From positions 1 through 64,000 of the forward strand of contig JAFMJV010000005.1 in assembly GCA_017853275.1 (NCBI GenBank): a DNA stretch of 64,000 bases, in the 5' to 3' direction. The notes below the pieces were generated by a model. The model did no database searches. It saw only the letters and a list, made by a program, of their open reading frames with translations, and was not told the DNA's origin. Each line of letters begins with the position of its first letter. The first letter of the stretch is position 1. Source of the DNA: Chloroflexota bacterium (GTDB taxonomy: Bacteria > Chloroflexota > Limnocylindria > Limnocylindrales > CSP1-4). This document shows positions 1 through 8,020 of this stretch, in pieces. Both the position numbers and the translations under genes were made by a program.

Positions 1-203
1 TCGTGGAGGCGACGCTCATCGTCCCCGCCCACATGCTCACCGGCGAGATGGTGGAGATGGAGACGCCGGTGGAGGCGCACGGGATCGCGATCTACACGAT
101 CGGGTGCGGCCAGATCCAGGAGAGCTCGGTCCTCCTCGACACCTACGGCCTGCTCGTCGGCCTCGGCCTCCTGCCGGCGCCCCAGATGCCGGCCGCCGGC
201 TGA
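1..203 (+). CDS. Ester cyclase / SnoaL-like protein, C-terminal fragment
   Basis: The gene enters the window from the left; the GTG at position 3 is only the first start-like codon, so the true start lies outside. The last 66 residues have the usual end of NTF2-fold SnoaL/ester-cyclase proteins: a beta-hairpin (AHGIAIYTIGCGQIQES), then a buried Asp (LLDTYGLLVGLGLLP) in place of the family's D..gll.QLG helix. Such proteins are small alpha+beta barrels acting on polyketide-like or unknown substrates. Without the N-terminal half no substrate can be proposed. A perfect inverted repeat follows the stop codon. Confidence 0.55.
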   Translation, partial: VEATLIVPAHMLTGEMVEMETPVEAHGIAIYTIGCGQIQESSVLLDTYGLLVGLGLLPAPQMPAAG

Positions 204-214
204 TCCTCCTCACT

Positions 215-247
215 CACGGGGTGAGCCTCCCGGAGGCTCACCCCGTG
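215..247 (+). terminator. Perfect inverted repeat after the ester cyclase gene
   Basis: Sixteen-base arms CACGGGGTGAGCCTCC / GGAGGCTCACCCCGTG are separated by a single C, 11 nt after the stop codon. The hairpin is very stable but has no T-tract, so it may stop polymerase with help or mainly protect the 3' end. Confidence 0.6.
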
Positions 248-275
248 ACACCCCTCCCCGCCTCGTCCGGACCGG

Positions 276-281
276 TATCCT
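276..281 (+). promoter_or_regulatory. Candidate -10 (TATCCT) for the dirigent-like gene
   Basis: TATCCT lies 37 nt before the ATG at 319, giving a leader of about 30 nt. The same hexamer precedes copA, argR, eda and the SpoIID gene in this window. Confidence 0.4.
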
Positions 282-318
282 CGGCGCTGCCGGAACCCGA
301 TCTGCCCGAGGCTCCCTG

Positions 319-1656
319 ATGCGCCCCGCCCCCCTTCTCCTCGCCGCCGCGCTCGCTGCGGCCCTCCTTCCCTCTGCTGCCGGTGCCGCCGAGCCTGCGC
401 GCCTCGCGATCGAGGAGCTCGGAAGCGAGCGGATCTCCGTGGATGCGGCGATCCCCGGCCCGTCCGCGGGCGACCGGACGGTCTTCCGCGGACCGATCCG
501 GCTGGCGGACGGGACCGGCGGCACGGTGGCCGGTGTGACGACGGTCGTCCGGACCGCGGGCGATCTTGCCCCGGACGGAGTGGCGGTCACCTTCCTTGCC
601 TACGACCTCGGCGGTGGCGACACGATCGTCCTCGCCGGCACCGGCCCGGCTGCCACGGACGGCCTCCCCCCGGTGGGGACGGTCGTCACCCGGGCGGTCC
701 TCGGCGGGACGGGGCGCTTCAGCGGGACGCGCGGGGAGCTCGTCTCCACGGTCGGCGCGGACGGGACCTGGGCGAACGAGCTGACGCTCCACGGGATCGG
801 CGATCCGGTCGTCCGGACCCTGGAGGTCGTGGTCCCGATGGCGAGCGCGCCGGGCGCCCCGCCGCCGACCCCGATCGAGCCGGGCGAGACGGGGACGGAC
901 TGGTTCCCGCTCACGATCGGCGGCGGGCCGGCCGGTCGTGGCGCGGCGACCCTCACGGGCGTCGGCGGCGCGCTCGTCCCGGATGACCCGATGCGCAGCC
1001 TCCTCTGCCTCGTCTCCCTCGTCCTCGGCGATGGCGACCGGCTCTTCCTCGCGGGCTTCACCCCGATGCTCGCGGGCGACCCCGGGGTCCGGCGCCCCAC
1101 GACCCCGCTCGCGATCATCGGCGGGACGGGCCGCTTCGATGGCGCCCGCGGAGAGGACGTGGTCACCTTCCGCCCCGATGGCTCGCTCCACGCCCTCCGG
1201 ATCGTCGGGGTCGGTGCCGGGAGCGCCCCCGCCGGGTCCGCGTGGCCGGGCGAGGGGCTGGAGCTCGCGACCGTGGAGAACGATCCCGCGGAGATCGAGC
1301 TCGGCGGCGGTGCCGGGACCTCGCTCGGGGACCTGTGGACCTGGACGAGCCGGACGGAGATCGTGGGCAAGACCGGCGGGACGAGCGTGGGGCTCCTCAC
1401 GAACGTCGCCCGGGACGCCGATTCCGTCCACCGGCTCGGCCTCGCCTTCTACGAGGACCCGACGGGCACGCTCGTCGTGGCCTCGCTCGATCCCTACCCG
1501 GCACCGGGTGCGCCGCTCACCGTGGGATCCGTCCGGCTGCGCGCGGCGGTCGGCGGGACCGGTGCCTACCGCGGGGCGGCCGGGGCGGTGGAGATCGCGC
1601 GGGCGGGCGACGACCGCTTCGACTACATCTTCACCTTCGTCCGGCCGGGCGCCTGA
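319..1656 (+). CDS. Secreted protein with three dirigent/AOC-like repeats
   Basis: The 445-residue protein starts with a Sec signal peptide (MRP then a Leu/Ala-rich core, cleavage near residue 23). The rest shows three diverged copies of one module. Each ends in the motif GGTGRFSGTRGE (about residue 129), GGTGRFDGARGE (about 267) or GGTGAYRGAAGA (about 410), followed by an alternating beta pattern. GGTGxFxxARG is the hallmark loop of the dirigent / allene-oxide-cyclase eight-stranded barrel. A preceding strand such as DTIVLAGTGP or DRLFLAGFTP also fits. In plants dirigent proteins steer phenoxy-radical coupling; bacterial versions have no assigned role. No catalytic residue can be named. It stands alone between a hairpin and fabF. 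Confidence 0.6.
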   Translation: MRPAPLLLAAALAAALLPSAAGAAEPARLAIEELGSERISVDAAIPGPSAGDRTVFRGPIRLADGTGGTVAGVTTVVRTAGDLAPDGVAVTFLAYDLGGGDTIVLAGTGPAATDGLPPVGTVVTRAVLGGTGRFSGTRGELVSTVGADGTWANELTLHGIGDPVVRTLEVVVPMASAPGAPPPTPIEPGETGTDWFPLTIGGGPAGRGAATLTGVGGALVPDDPMRSLLCLVSLVLGDGDRLFLAGFTPMLAGDPGVRRPTTPLAIIGGTGRFDGARGEDVVTFRPDGSLHALRIVGVGAGSAPAGSAWPGEGLELATVENDPAEIELGGGAGTSLGDLWTWTSRTEIVGKTGGTSVGLLTNVARDADSVHRLGLAFYEDPTGTLVVASLDPYPAPGAPLTVGSVRLRAAVGGTGAYRGAAGAVEIARAGDDRFDYIFTFVRPGA

Positions 1657-1679
1657 CGGGCGGCCGCGGGGCGGTCCGA

Positions 1680-1685
1680 TACGAT
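1680..1685 (+). promoter_or_regulatory. Candidate -10 (TACGAT) for fabF
   Basis: TACGAT is followed about 12 nt later by a GAGAGGAG ribosome-binding site and a GTG start at 1716, so this transcript would have a short leader with a real Shine-Dalgarno sequence. Confidence 0.4.
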
Positions 1686-1715
1686 AGGGTCGCAGTGAGA
1701 GGAGACCCCCCACCC

Positions 1716-2984
1716 GTGCCCAGCAGCGACCTGTCCCGGCGCGCCGTCGTCACCGGCCTCGGCGCCGTCACCCCGATCGGCAACGACCATCCGACCTTCT
1801 GGCGCAACCTCGTCGCCGGCGTCTCGGGCGGTGGCCCGATCACCTCCTTCGATGCGAGCGCGTTCGACGTGCGGATCGCGGCCGAGGTGAAGGGCTTCGA
1901 CCCCACGATCGCCATGGACCGCAAGATGGCGCGCCGGATGAGCCGCTTCATCCACTTCGGGATGGCCGCGGGCAAGGAGGCGGTGGCGGATTCCGGTCTC
2001 GACTTCACGGGCTGGGATCCGGACCGGCGGGATCGGGTCGCCGTGGCGGTGAACACGAGCGGCGGCGGCCAGGAGCAGGTGATCGACGGGACCGCCACGC
2101 TGGCGGCGAAGGGCCCCGGGCAGGTGAGCCCCTTCGCGATCCCCGCCCTGTCGGGCTCGATGGCGGCCTGCCAGCTCTCGATGGAGTACGGGCTGACCGG
2201 TCCGGTGATCACCCAGGTCGCCGCCTGCGCGAGCTCGATCATCGCCTTCCAGGACGCGCTGCGGATGATCCAGCGGGGCGAGGTGGATGTCGTCCTCGCC
2301 GGTGGCTCCGAGGCCCCGCTCCTGCCCGTCGCCTTCGCGGCGCTCGCGAACATGGGCGCGCTCTCCAAGCGGAACGACGACCCGGCGCGCGCCTCGCGCC
2401 CCTTCGACCGGGACCGGGACGGCTTCCTCTTCGGCGAGGGGGCGGGTGTCGTCGTGGTGGAGAGCGCGGAGCACGCGCTCCGGCGTGGCGCCACGATCCA
2501 CTGCGAGGTCATGGGGGCGGCGCTCACCGCGGACGCGTTCCACATCTCCGCCCCCGAGCCCACCGGCCGGGGCGCGACGCGTGCGATGACCCTTGCGATG
2601 CAGGATGCCGGTGTGGCGCCGGACGAGGTCGACTACGTGGTGGCCCACGGGACCTCCACGCCGCTCAACGACATCACGGAGACGCGCGCGATCAAGGCGG
2701 CGCTCGGCGCCCACGCCGGACGCGTCTCGATCTCGTCGCCGAAGTCGATGGTCGGCCACCTCCTCGGCGCGGCGGGCGTGATGAGCGCGCTCACCGCGAT
2801 CGGCGCGATCCGCGAGGGGATCATCCCGCCCACGGCGAATCTGGAGAACCCGGACCTGCCGGAGTGCGACCTGGACTACACCCCGAAGGTCGCGCGGACG
2901 CGCCGGGTGGAGACGGCGATGATCAACGGCTTCGGCTTCGGCGGCCAGAACGCGGTCGCGATCTTCCGGCGCTTCGAGCCCTAG
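1716..2984 (+). CDS. fabF: Beta-ketoacyl-ACP synthase II
   Basis: This 422-residue thiolase-fold enzyme condenses malonyl-ACP with acyl-ACP in fatty acid elongation. The Cys-His-His set is intact: Cys171 in VAACASS, His311 in AHGTSTPLND and His348 in SMVGHLLGAAG. The C-terminal glycine-rich NGFGFGGQNA strand is also present. The ORF track opens far upstream at 1242, but that extension is antisense-like Arg/Gly filler. GTG 1716 is preferred because the conserved RRAVVTGLGAVTPIG begins right after it and a GAGAGGAG site lies 11 nt upstream. No other fab genes are nearby. Its TAG stop interlocks with the stop of the convergent thioesterase gene through one CTAG. Confidence 0.95.
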   Translation: MPSSDLSRRAVVTGLGAVTPIGNDHPTFWRNLVAGVSGGGPITSFDASAFDVRIAAEVKGFDPTIAMDRKMARRMSRFIHFGMAAGKEAVADSGLDFTGWDPDRRDRVAVAVNTSGGGQEQVIDGTATLAAKGPGQVSPFAIPALSGSMAACQLSMEYGLTGPVITQVAACASSIIAFQDALRMIQRGEVDVVLAGGSEAPLLPVAFAALANMGALSKRNDDPARASRPFDRDRDGFLFGEGAGVVVVESAEHALRRGATIHCEVMGAALTADAFHISAPEPTGRGATRAMTLAMQDAGVAPDEVDYVVAHGTSTPLNDITETRAIKAALGAHAGRVSISSPKSMVGHLLGAAGVMSALTAIGAIREGIIPPTANLENPDLPECDLDYTPKVARTRRVETAMINGFGFGGQNAVAIFRRFEP

Positions 2985-3490
2985 GCGAGCGGCGGCTCCA
3001 CGGTCTCGGCGGGGAAGCGGCGCGGGATCGGGCGACCCTCGAAGGCCTCGATCGCGCCGAGCAGGTCCGCCGGGAAGCGCGCCACCCGGCCGGAGACGGG
3101 GTCCACCATCACCTGGGAGGTCGCTCCGTCCGCGATCGTCCGCGCCGGCGCGATCGGCCCGCCCTCCGACACGACCCGGTACTCGAAGCCGAACGAGGAG
3201 CGGGAGATCCAGGCGATCCGCGCCTCCACCACGAGCGGCTCGCCGAAGAAGGCGGGTGCCCGGTAGGCGAGGTGGGCCTCCGCGATGACGAAGGTGTGGC
3301 GGGCCGCGTCCGGGCCGGTCCCGAAGGGATGGCCGGTGATCCGGAGGTAGTAGGCCGCGCGCGCCGCCTCGAGGTAGGCGAGGTAGGTGGCATTGTTCAC
3401 GTGACCCATCGCGTCCGTATCCCCGAAGCGGACCTCGATCGGGTGGCGGAAGCGGAAGATCCCTTCCACGGGGCGGGAGCGGCCGCTCAT
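2981..3490 (-). CDS. Hotdog-fold acyl-CoA thioesterase (4HBT type)
   Basis: The 169-residue protein has the 4-hydroxybenzoyl-CoA thioesterase/YbgC signature: RFGDTDAMGHVNNATYLAYLEAAR with the catalytic Asp, then strands FVIAEAHLAYRAPAFFGEPLVVEARI. It should hydrolyse an acyl-CoA or acyl-ACP thioester in the cytoplasm; chain length cannot be read from sequence. Its ATG overlaps the TGA of the upstream S53 peptidase gene (ATGA), so translation is probably coupled. It converges on fabF, another acyl-thioester enzyme, but is on the opposite strand and not co-transcribed with it. Confidence 0.85.
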   Translation of the reverse strand: MSGRSRPVEGIFRFRHPIEVRFGDTDAMGHVNNATYLAYLEAARAAYYLRITGHPFGTGPDAARHTFVIAEAHLAYRAPAFFGEPLVVEARIAWISRSSFGFEYRVVSEGGPIAPARTIADGATSQVMVDPVSGRVARFPADLLGAIEAFEGRPIPRRFPAETVEPPLA

Positions 3491-5202
3491 GGCGCCTCCG
3501 GGAGGGCGGCGACGATCGCCGCCGCGAGCGTGGCGAGGTTCGGCGTTCCGAGGCCGGTGGCGTAGTCCCAGCCCTCCCCTGCGGCGTCCAGGAGGTTGCC
3601 GCCGCGCGTCACGTCGTAGAAGGCCTCCGGGGTCTCCCGGGCGATCCGGTAGAGCTCCGGGGGCAGGAAGCCGAGGCGCCCGGGCACGCCGCCGAGCCCC
3701 CGCCCCTCCTCGCGGGCGACCTGCGAGATGAGCGCGGCCATCGCCGCCCAGAGGGGCGCGGCGGCGCTCGTCCCGCCGATCATCTGCCAGCCGGCCTCGC
3801 CGGTCTCCGGGTCCGTGAAGAAGACGTGGTATCCCGTGTCCGGATCCGCGGCCGCGGCCACGTCCGGGCACTGGCGCATCCCGGTGGAGCGCTCGTTCTC
3901 CACGCCGGGCGCGCGCTGCCAGGCCGGACGCGGGTCGACCGGGTTCACCCCGCCGCCCCCACCCGCGGTCACGAGGTAGTCCTGCCAGCCGGTCTCGCGG
4001 AAGCGGGTCCCGTCCTCCCGGGTCTCGAGGAAGGTCCCGCCGACGGAGATCACGTTGTCCGCGCAGGAGGGCCAGGCAGGCGTGGGGCGATGGTCCTCCG
4101 GGTCGAACATGTGGCAGGTGTAGGCGCCGGTATCCCCGGAGGCGACGAAGACGTTGACCCCGAGCGCGGCGGCGGTCGCGAAGAGCGCCTGACCGGCCGC
4201 CACCTCGGCATCGCTGATGTACTCCCCGGGAAGGAAGCACTTGCCGTAGGAGATGGAGATGATCTCCGCCTCCCCGCGACTGACGATCTCGTCCACGGCG
4301 AGCGCCATGCTGAACGTGCTGGGGAACCCGTAGACGATGATCCGGGCGCCGGGTGCAGCGGCCCGCACCACCTGGGTGTCGAGCGTGGCCTCGCCCGCGA
4401 AGTCGTCCGGGGCATCCGCCAGCCCGCCCGCGATCCCGATCCGCTCCGGCGGCGGGGCCTCGATCCCGAAGGTCGCATCGAAGACCGCGAGGTCCTCATC
4501 CGTGTCCACGCCGTACTGGAGGATCGCGACCGTGCTCCCGGTCCCGTCGATGCCGGCCGCCCGGAGCTCCGCGAAGCCGTAGGCGCGTGCAAGGTCGACC
4601 GGCTTCAGGCCACGCCCGGGGAGCGGCGGCGCGTCGTCGGGGTCGATCGCGGCGCGTGGCAGCCGGCGCTCAAGGCCGGTGATCGTGAGGACCCGGTCCG
4701 CGATGGCCACCGGGACGGCGACCTCCGTGGGCGCGGCGAGATGCCTCAGGCCGGTGAGCGGGTCCGAGAGCGCCTCGAGCGGGGTGCCCAGGAAGGCGCT
4801 CACGTGCGCGGCGCTCCCCCTCACGGAAAGGCTCGTCCGCTGGGGGACGCTGCGCACGACCTCGAGGCCGGCCGCAGCGAGCTCGGCGATGAGGGCGGCG
4901 TGCGCGTCCGCCGGAAGGCCGAAGCGCTCCGCGTACGTCTCCGGGGTGAGGTAGGCGCGGTACTCCGGGGCGTCGGGGTCGGCGACCGCCGCGAGGAAGG
5001 CGGTGAGCCCCTCGGGATCGCGGCCGCGGAGGACGAGGCCGATCTCCACCGGCTCGGCGGGATCGACGGGGAGGACGACGGGGTCGGCCGCGGGCGCAAC
5101 GGGCGCGGGGTGCGGATCGGCGGCGGTGGCCGGGAGGACCGTTCCGGCGAGCGCGAGAGAGGCCGCGAGGAGGACGGCGATCGTCGTGCGGTGTCGCTGC
5201 AT
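3487..5202 (-). CDS. Secreted S53 (sedolisin/kumamolisin) serine-carboxyl peptidase
   Basis: The 571-residue preproprotein has a signal peptide (residues 1-25), a pro-kumamolisin prodomain (about 35-170, with APEYRAYLTPETYAERFGL) and the catalytic domain. The Glu and Asp of the triad sit in GEATLDTQ, spaced ELD-style four apart. The oxyanion Asp is in VASGDTGAYT and the nucleophile in GGTSAAAPLWAA. The C-terminal calcium site (YDVTRGGN and WDYATGLGTPN) is present. Such enzymes are acid-active endopeptidases that self-cleave the prodomain outside the cell. The ATG overlaps the TGA of the PrsW-like gene by one base (TGATG), placing it in the operon PrsW-like - S53 - thioesterase. Confidence 0.93.
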   Translation of the reverse strand: MQRHRTTIAVLLAASLALAGTVLPATAADPHPAPVAPAADPVVLPVDPAEPVEIGLVLRGRDPEGLTAFLAAVADPDAPEYRAYLTPETYAERFGLPADAHAALIAELAAAGLEVVRSVPQRTSLSVRGSAAHVSAFLGTPLEALSDPLTGLRHLAAPTEVAVPVAIADRVLTITGLERRLPRAAIDPDDAPPLPGRGLKPVDLARAYGFAELRAAGIDGTGSTVAILQYGVDTDEDLAVFDATFGIEAPPPERIGIAGGLADAPDDFAGEATLDTQVVRAAAPGARIIVYGFPSTFSMALAVDEIVSRGEAEIISISYGKCFLPGEYISDAEVAAGQALFATAAALGVNVFVASGDTGAYTCHMFDPEDHRPTPAWPSCADNVISVGGTFLETREDGTRFRETGWQDYLVTAGGGGGVNPVDPRPAWQRAPGVENERSTGMRQCPDVAAAADPDTGYHVFFTDPETGEAGWQMIGGTSAAAPLWAAMAALISQVAREEGRGLGGVPGRLGFLPPELYRIARETPEAFYDVTRGGNLLDAAGEGWDYATGLGTPNLATLAAAIVAALPEAP

Positions 5203-7106
5203 CAGGGGACCTCGTCGCTCGGCCAGGCGAGCGCGTTGTTCAGGCTGTCGCCGAGCTGGAGGCCCGCATCCCGGACCTCGAAGGGGACGATGACGGAGGC
5301 GAGACCGATCGCGGAGCCATCCACGGACCCGACGATCGCGACGGAGACCTCCTGGCCGGGTCCCTGCGGGCTGTCGATCGTCCCGCCGAAGAGCCCGCCG
5401 ATCCCCGGCCGGTGGCCGAGGGTCGGCGTGCCGAGCAGGCGGCGCGCCGGCTCCCGGTCCTTCTCGAACCCGAGGAGGCGTGTGCGGAAGAAGTCGCGGC
5501 GCAGGTCGAAGAGCCCCTGGAGGTCGAGCTCGCCGCGGCGCGCCGTGTCCAGGATCCAGCTGATCACCCCGCCGTAGCCGTCCAGGGCGAGGAAGCCCGC
5601 GTCGTTCGCGGAGACGACCCAGATCTCCGGGTCGTAGGTGACGGCGATCCCGCTCGCGCTCTCCGCGACGGTGGCATAGCCGGGGAAGGGGGGTCCGTCG
5701 ACGGCGTCCGCGGAGGTCGCCAGGCGCGGCAGCGCGATCGCCGCGAGGGGGCAGGGCTGCTCGCGGTCCGGACAGGCCGGGCGGTCCAGGCCCTGCCCGA
5801 TCATCCACGCGACGACGAGCGCCACGATCGTGACGGCGGCCAGGAGGACCCCGAAGGCGATGAGGAGGCGTTGCGCCCCGAGCCGCGCATGAGCGGCCGG
5901 AAGGGGTGCCGCCGTGGCGTCGCCGCGCTCCTTGGGGAGGGCGCGCAGCGCGACCCCGCAGGCGCCGCAGAAGGTGTGCCGGGGCGTCGCCTCGCCGCAG
6001 CTCGCGCAGGCGGCCGGAGGACCCACGGGGATCTCCAGCGATTCCTGGATCAGGCCGGTGTGGATGATCCGGCGCAGCCAGAGGAGGGCGACCGCCGCCA
6101 CGAGGACGAGGAGGACGAGACGGACGACCTGGACCGGCGCCTCCTCGCCACCGATGGCATCGATGACCGGCGTCGCGACGAGGAGCGCGGCCGCGAGGAG
6201 CGCGGCGACCGGCGGGAGGCCGAGGGGGCCGAGCATCCCCTCGTGCGCGTCCGGCCCCCGGAGGCGGAGCCAGAGGACGCCGGCGAGACCACCGACCGCC
6301 GCGGCGGCGATCACCGGGGTGACGACCCCGAGGGAGAGGAGGCGGACGACCCACGAGAGGACCTCGGGGGAGACGGGCCGGAGGCCGGACTGGAAGAGGC
6401 CGGCGGAGGTGACGATCGTCTGGGCCCCCACGAAGGCGACCGCGGCCGTGACGCCGAAGGTCGCGCCGTCCAGGACGTCGTTGAAGCGCCGGTAGCGGAG
6501 GAGGAAGAGGGGTCCGGCGAGCGCGATCAGGCCACCCGCGATGGGCGCGACGATCGTCCGGCCCACCGGGAAGCCGGGCGGCGCAGCCACCCCGAGCGGC
6601 CCGGCCGCCAGGCCCGCCGCCACGCCGACCGGGAAGATCCGGTCGAGCGCGAGGGCGAAGAGCGCACCGGTCAGGGCACCCCACAGGAAGGTGACCGCGA
6701 GAACGCGGAGCGGCTCATCCTCGTAGGTGTCCACGTCCACGAGGTAGAGGATCGTGACGAGCGGGACGAGGACCGCGGCGGCGACCACCGCGACCGGGTG
6801 GAAGCCGAGGGCGGCGAGGAGGATGACGAGCAACGTGCCGCCCACGAGCGCGGCCTGGAAGGTGCGGATCTCCTCGCGCGGCAGGGCCGGGTAGAGGGTG
6901 CTCACAAGGCGGACGGCGCGGGCGCGCTCCTCGGGGGCGGCGGCGAAGGCTTCCCGGACGCGGCCGGAGCGGCCGCGCCGGCGCTCCGGGCCGAGCGGAT
7001 CTCCGCAGCGGATGCACCACGCGAGGGCCGGGACCTCCTGGCCGCACTGGTCGCACGGGACCGCGCCCACCGGGGACGCACCCTCCTGCGCCGGGTCCTC
7101 GCTCAC
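5202..7106 (-). CDS. PrsW-like membrane protein with two zinc ribbons, probably non-catalytic
   Basis: Start GTG 7106 is chosen for its GAGGGAG site 5-6 nt upstream. The 634-residue order is: zinc ribbon (CDQC...CIRC), a linker, eight or more membrane helices resembling PrsW/glutamic-type CAAX-protease relatives (YLVDVDTYEDEPLRVL, RRFNDVLDGATFGVTAAVAFVGAQ), a second zinc ribbon (CASC...CGAC), one more membrane helix, and an extracytoplasmic C-terminal domain of about 200 residues. The expected catalytic EExxK position reads AGGLIA, the second motif lost its Glu (VGAQT), and the histidine helix reads VVTPVIA. I infer a pseudoprotease or scaffold. It heads the operon with the S53 peptidase and thioesterase. 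Confidence 0.7.
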   Translation of the reverse strand: MSEDPAQEGASPVGAVPCDQCGQEVPALAWCIRCGDPLGPERRRGRSGRVREAFAAAPEERARAVRLVSTLYPALPREEIRTFQAALVGGTLLVILLAALGFHPVAVVAAAVLVPLVTILYLVDVDTYEDEPLRVLAVTFLWGALTGALFALALDRIFPVGVAAGLAAGPLGVAAPPGFPVGRTIVAPIAGGLIALAGPLFLLRYRRFNDVLDGATFGVTAAVAFVGAQTIVTSAGLFQSGLRPVSPEVLSWVVRLLSLGVVTPVIAAAAVGGLAGVLWLRLRGPDAHEGMLGPLGLPPVAALLAAALLVATPVIDAIGGEEAPVQVVRLVLLVLVAAVALLWLRRIIHTGLIQESLEIPVGPPAACASCGEATPRHTFCGACGVALRALPKERGDATAAPLPAAHARLGAQRLLIAFGVLLAAVTIVALVVAWMIGQGLDRPACPDREQPCPLAAIALPRLATSADAVDGPPFPGYATVAESASGIAVTYDPEIWVVSANDAGFLALDGYGGVISWILDTARRGELDLQGLFDLRRDFFRTRLLGFEKDREPARRLLGTPTLGHRPGIGGLFGGTIDSPQGPGQEVSVAIVGSVDGSAIGLASVIVPFEVRDAGLQLGDSLNNALAWPSDEVP

Positions 7107-7213
7107 CGATCTCCCTCGCTCCTCCGCCCGCTCCGCGGCGGGACCGCGACACTTTCGCACGCCGCCCGGCGCGTGTCATCCCCCCGCCCGAGCCGCCGCA
7201 CGAGCGCGCGGCG

Positions 7214-7219
7214 TACGAT
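7214..7219 (+). promoter_or_regulatory. -10 TACGAT, leaderless promoter of the methyltransferase gene
   Basis: TACGAT is followed by 6 nt and then the GTG start at 7226. There is no room for a Shine-Dalgarno sequence, so transcription should begin at the start codon. Confidence 0.55.
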
Positions 7220-7225
7220 GGTGTC

Positions 7226-8020
7226 GTGGATGACCCGGTGCCCTCCCCCCCCGCCGTGCCGGGCCAGGATCCCCATTCCGCCACCGCGATCGAGCGGGGA
7301 CGGGTGAGCGAGACCTGGCGCTTCGGCCAGGACCGCCGCCTCGCGATGGTCCGCGAGATGACCGACCTCAGGGACCGGGCGATCCTCGACGTGGGCTGCG
7401 GGATCGGGACCTATGTCCGGCGCTTCCGCGCCTTCAGCGACGATGTCCACGGCCTCGAGGTGGAGGAGGAGCGGGTCGCGGAGGCGAGCCGGGAGCTGCC
7501 GAACATCGTGTGCGGGGTGGGCGAGGCGCTCCCCTGGCCGGACGACCGCTTCGATCTCGTCTTCTCGAACGAGGTGATCGAGCACGTGGCGGACGATCGT
7601 CGCACGGCGCAGGAGATGGTCCGCGTCACGCGCCCGGGCGGTCTCGTCGTCCTCTTCTGCCCGAACCGCCTCTATCCCTTCGAGACGCACGGCGCGTACT
7701 TCGGGAAGCGCTACGTCTTCGGGAACATCCCCTTCGTCAACTGGCTGCCGGACCCGCTGCGGGTCCGCTTCGCCCCGCACGTGCGTGCCTATACCGGGCG
7801 CGGGATCCGCGCGATCTTCGACGGGACGGGGGCGGAGGTCGTGGAGCACCGCGTGATCTACCCCGGCTTCGACAACCTGACCGCCCGGCATCGGCGCCTG
7901 GGACGGGTCCTGCGCGCCCTCCTCTACGCCGCCGAGCGCACCCCGTTCCAGATCTTCGGCCTCTCCCACTTCCTCGTCCTCCGGAAGCCCGTCGCGGGCG
8001 ATCCGGCGCGCCGGAGCTAG
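7226..8020 (+). CDS. SAM-dependent class I methyltransferase
   Basis: The 264-residue protein has motif I ILDVGCGIGTYVRRF, an acidic end to strand 2 (VHGLEVEEERV), the LPWPDDRFDLVFSNEVIEHV motif and RVTRPGGLVVLFCPN. This is the UbiE/Methyltransf_11 layout. The C-terminal half (YFGKRYVFGNIPFVNWLPDPLR) resembles methyltransferases associated with polysaccharide or lipid modification. The acceptor is unknown. The start is the GTG 6 nt behind a -10 element. It is divergent from the PrsW-like operon. Its TAG stop is interlocked with that of the convergent GH18 gene (CTAG). Confidence 0.85.
   Translation: MDDPVPSPPAVPGQDPHSATAIERGRVSETWRFGQDRRLAMVREMTDLRDRAILDVGCGIGTYVRRFRAFSDDVHGLEVEEERVAEASRELPNIVCGVGEALPWPDDRFDLVFSNEVIEHVADDRRTAQEMVRVTRPGGLVVLFCPNRLYPFETHGAYFGKRYVFGNIPFVNWLPDPLRVRFAPHVRAYTGRGIRAIFDGTGAEVVEHRVIYPGFDNLTARHRRLGRVLRALLYAAERTPFQIFGLSHFLVLRKPVAGDPARRS

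Noticed and set aside
238-1713. 491-codon minus-strand ORF opposite the dirigent-like gene
   Set aside because: Arg/Gly/Asp-rich shadow frame without motifs; the plus-strand frame has a signal peptide and repeated conserved motifs.
1242-1715. N-terminal extension of fabF in the ORF track
   Set aside because: It overlaps the dirigent-like gene in another frame, has no homology-like features, and a good ribosome-binding site marks GTG 1716.
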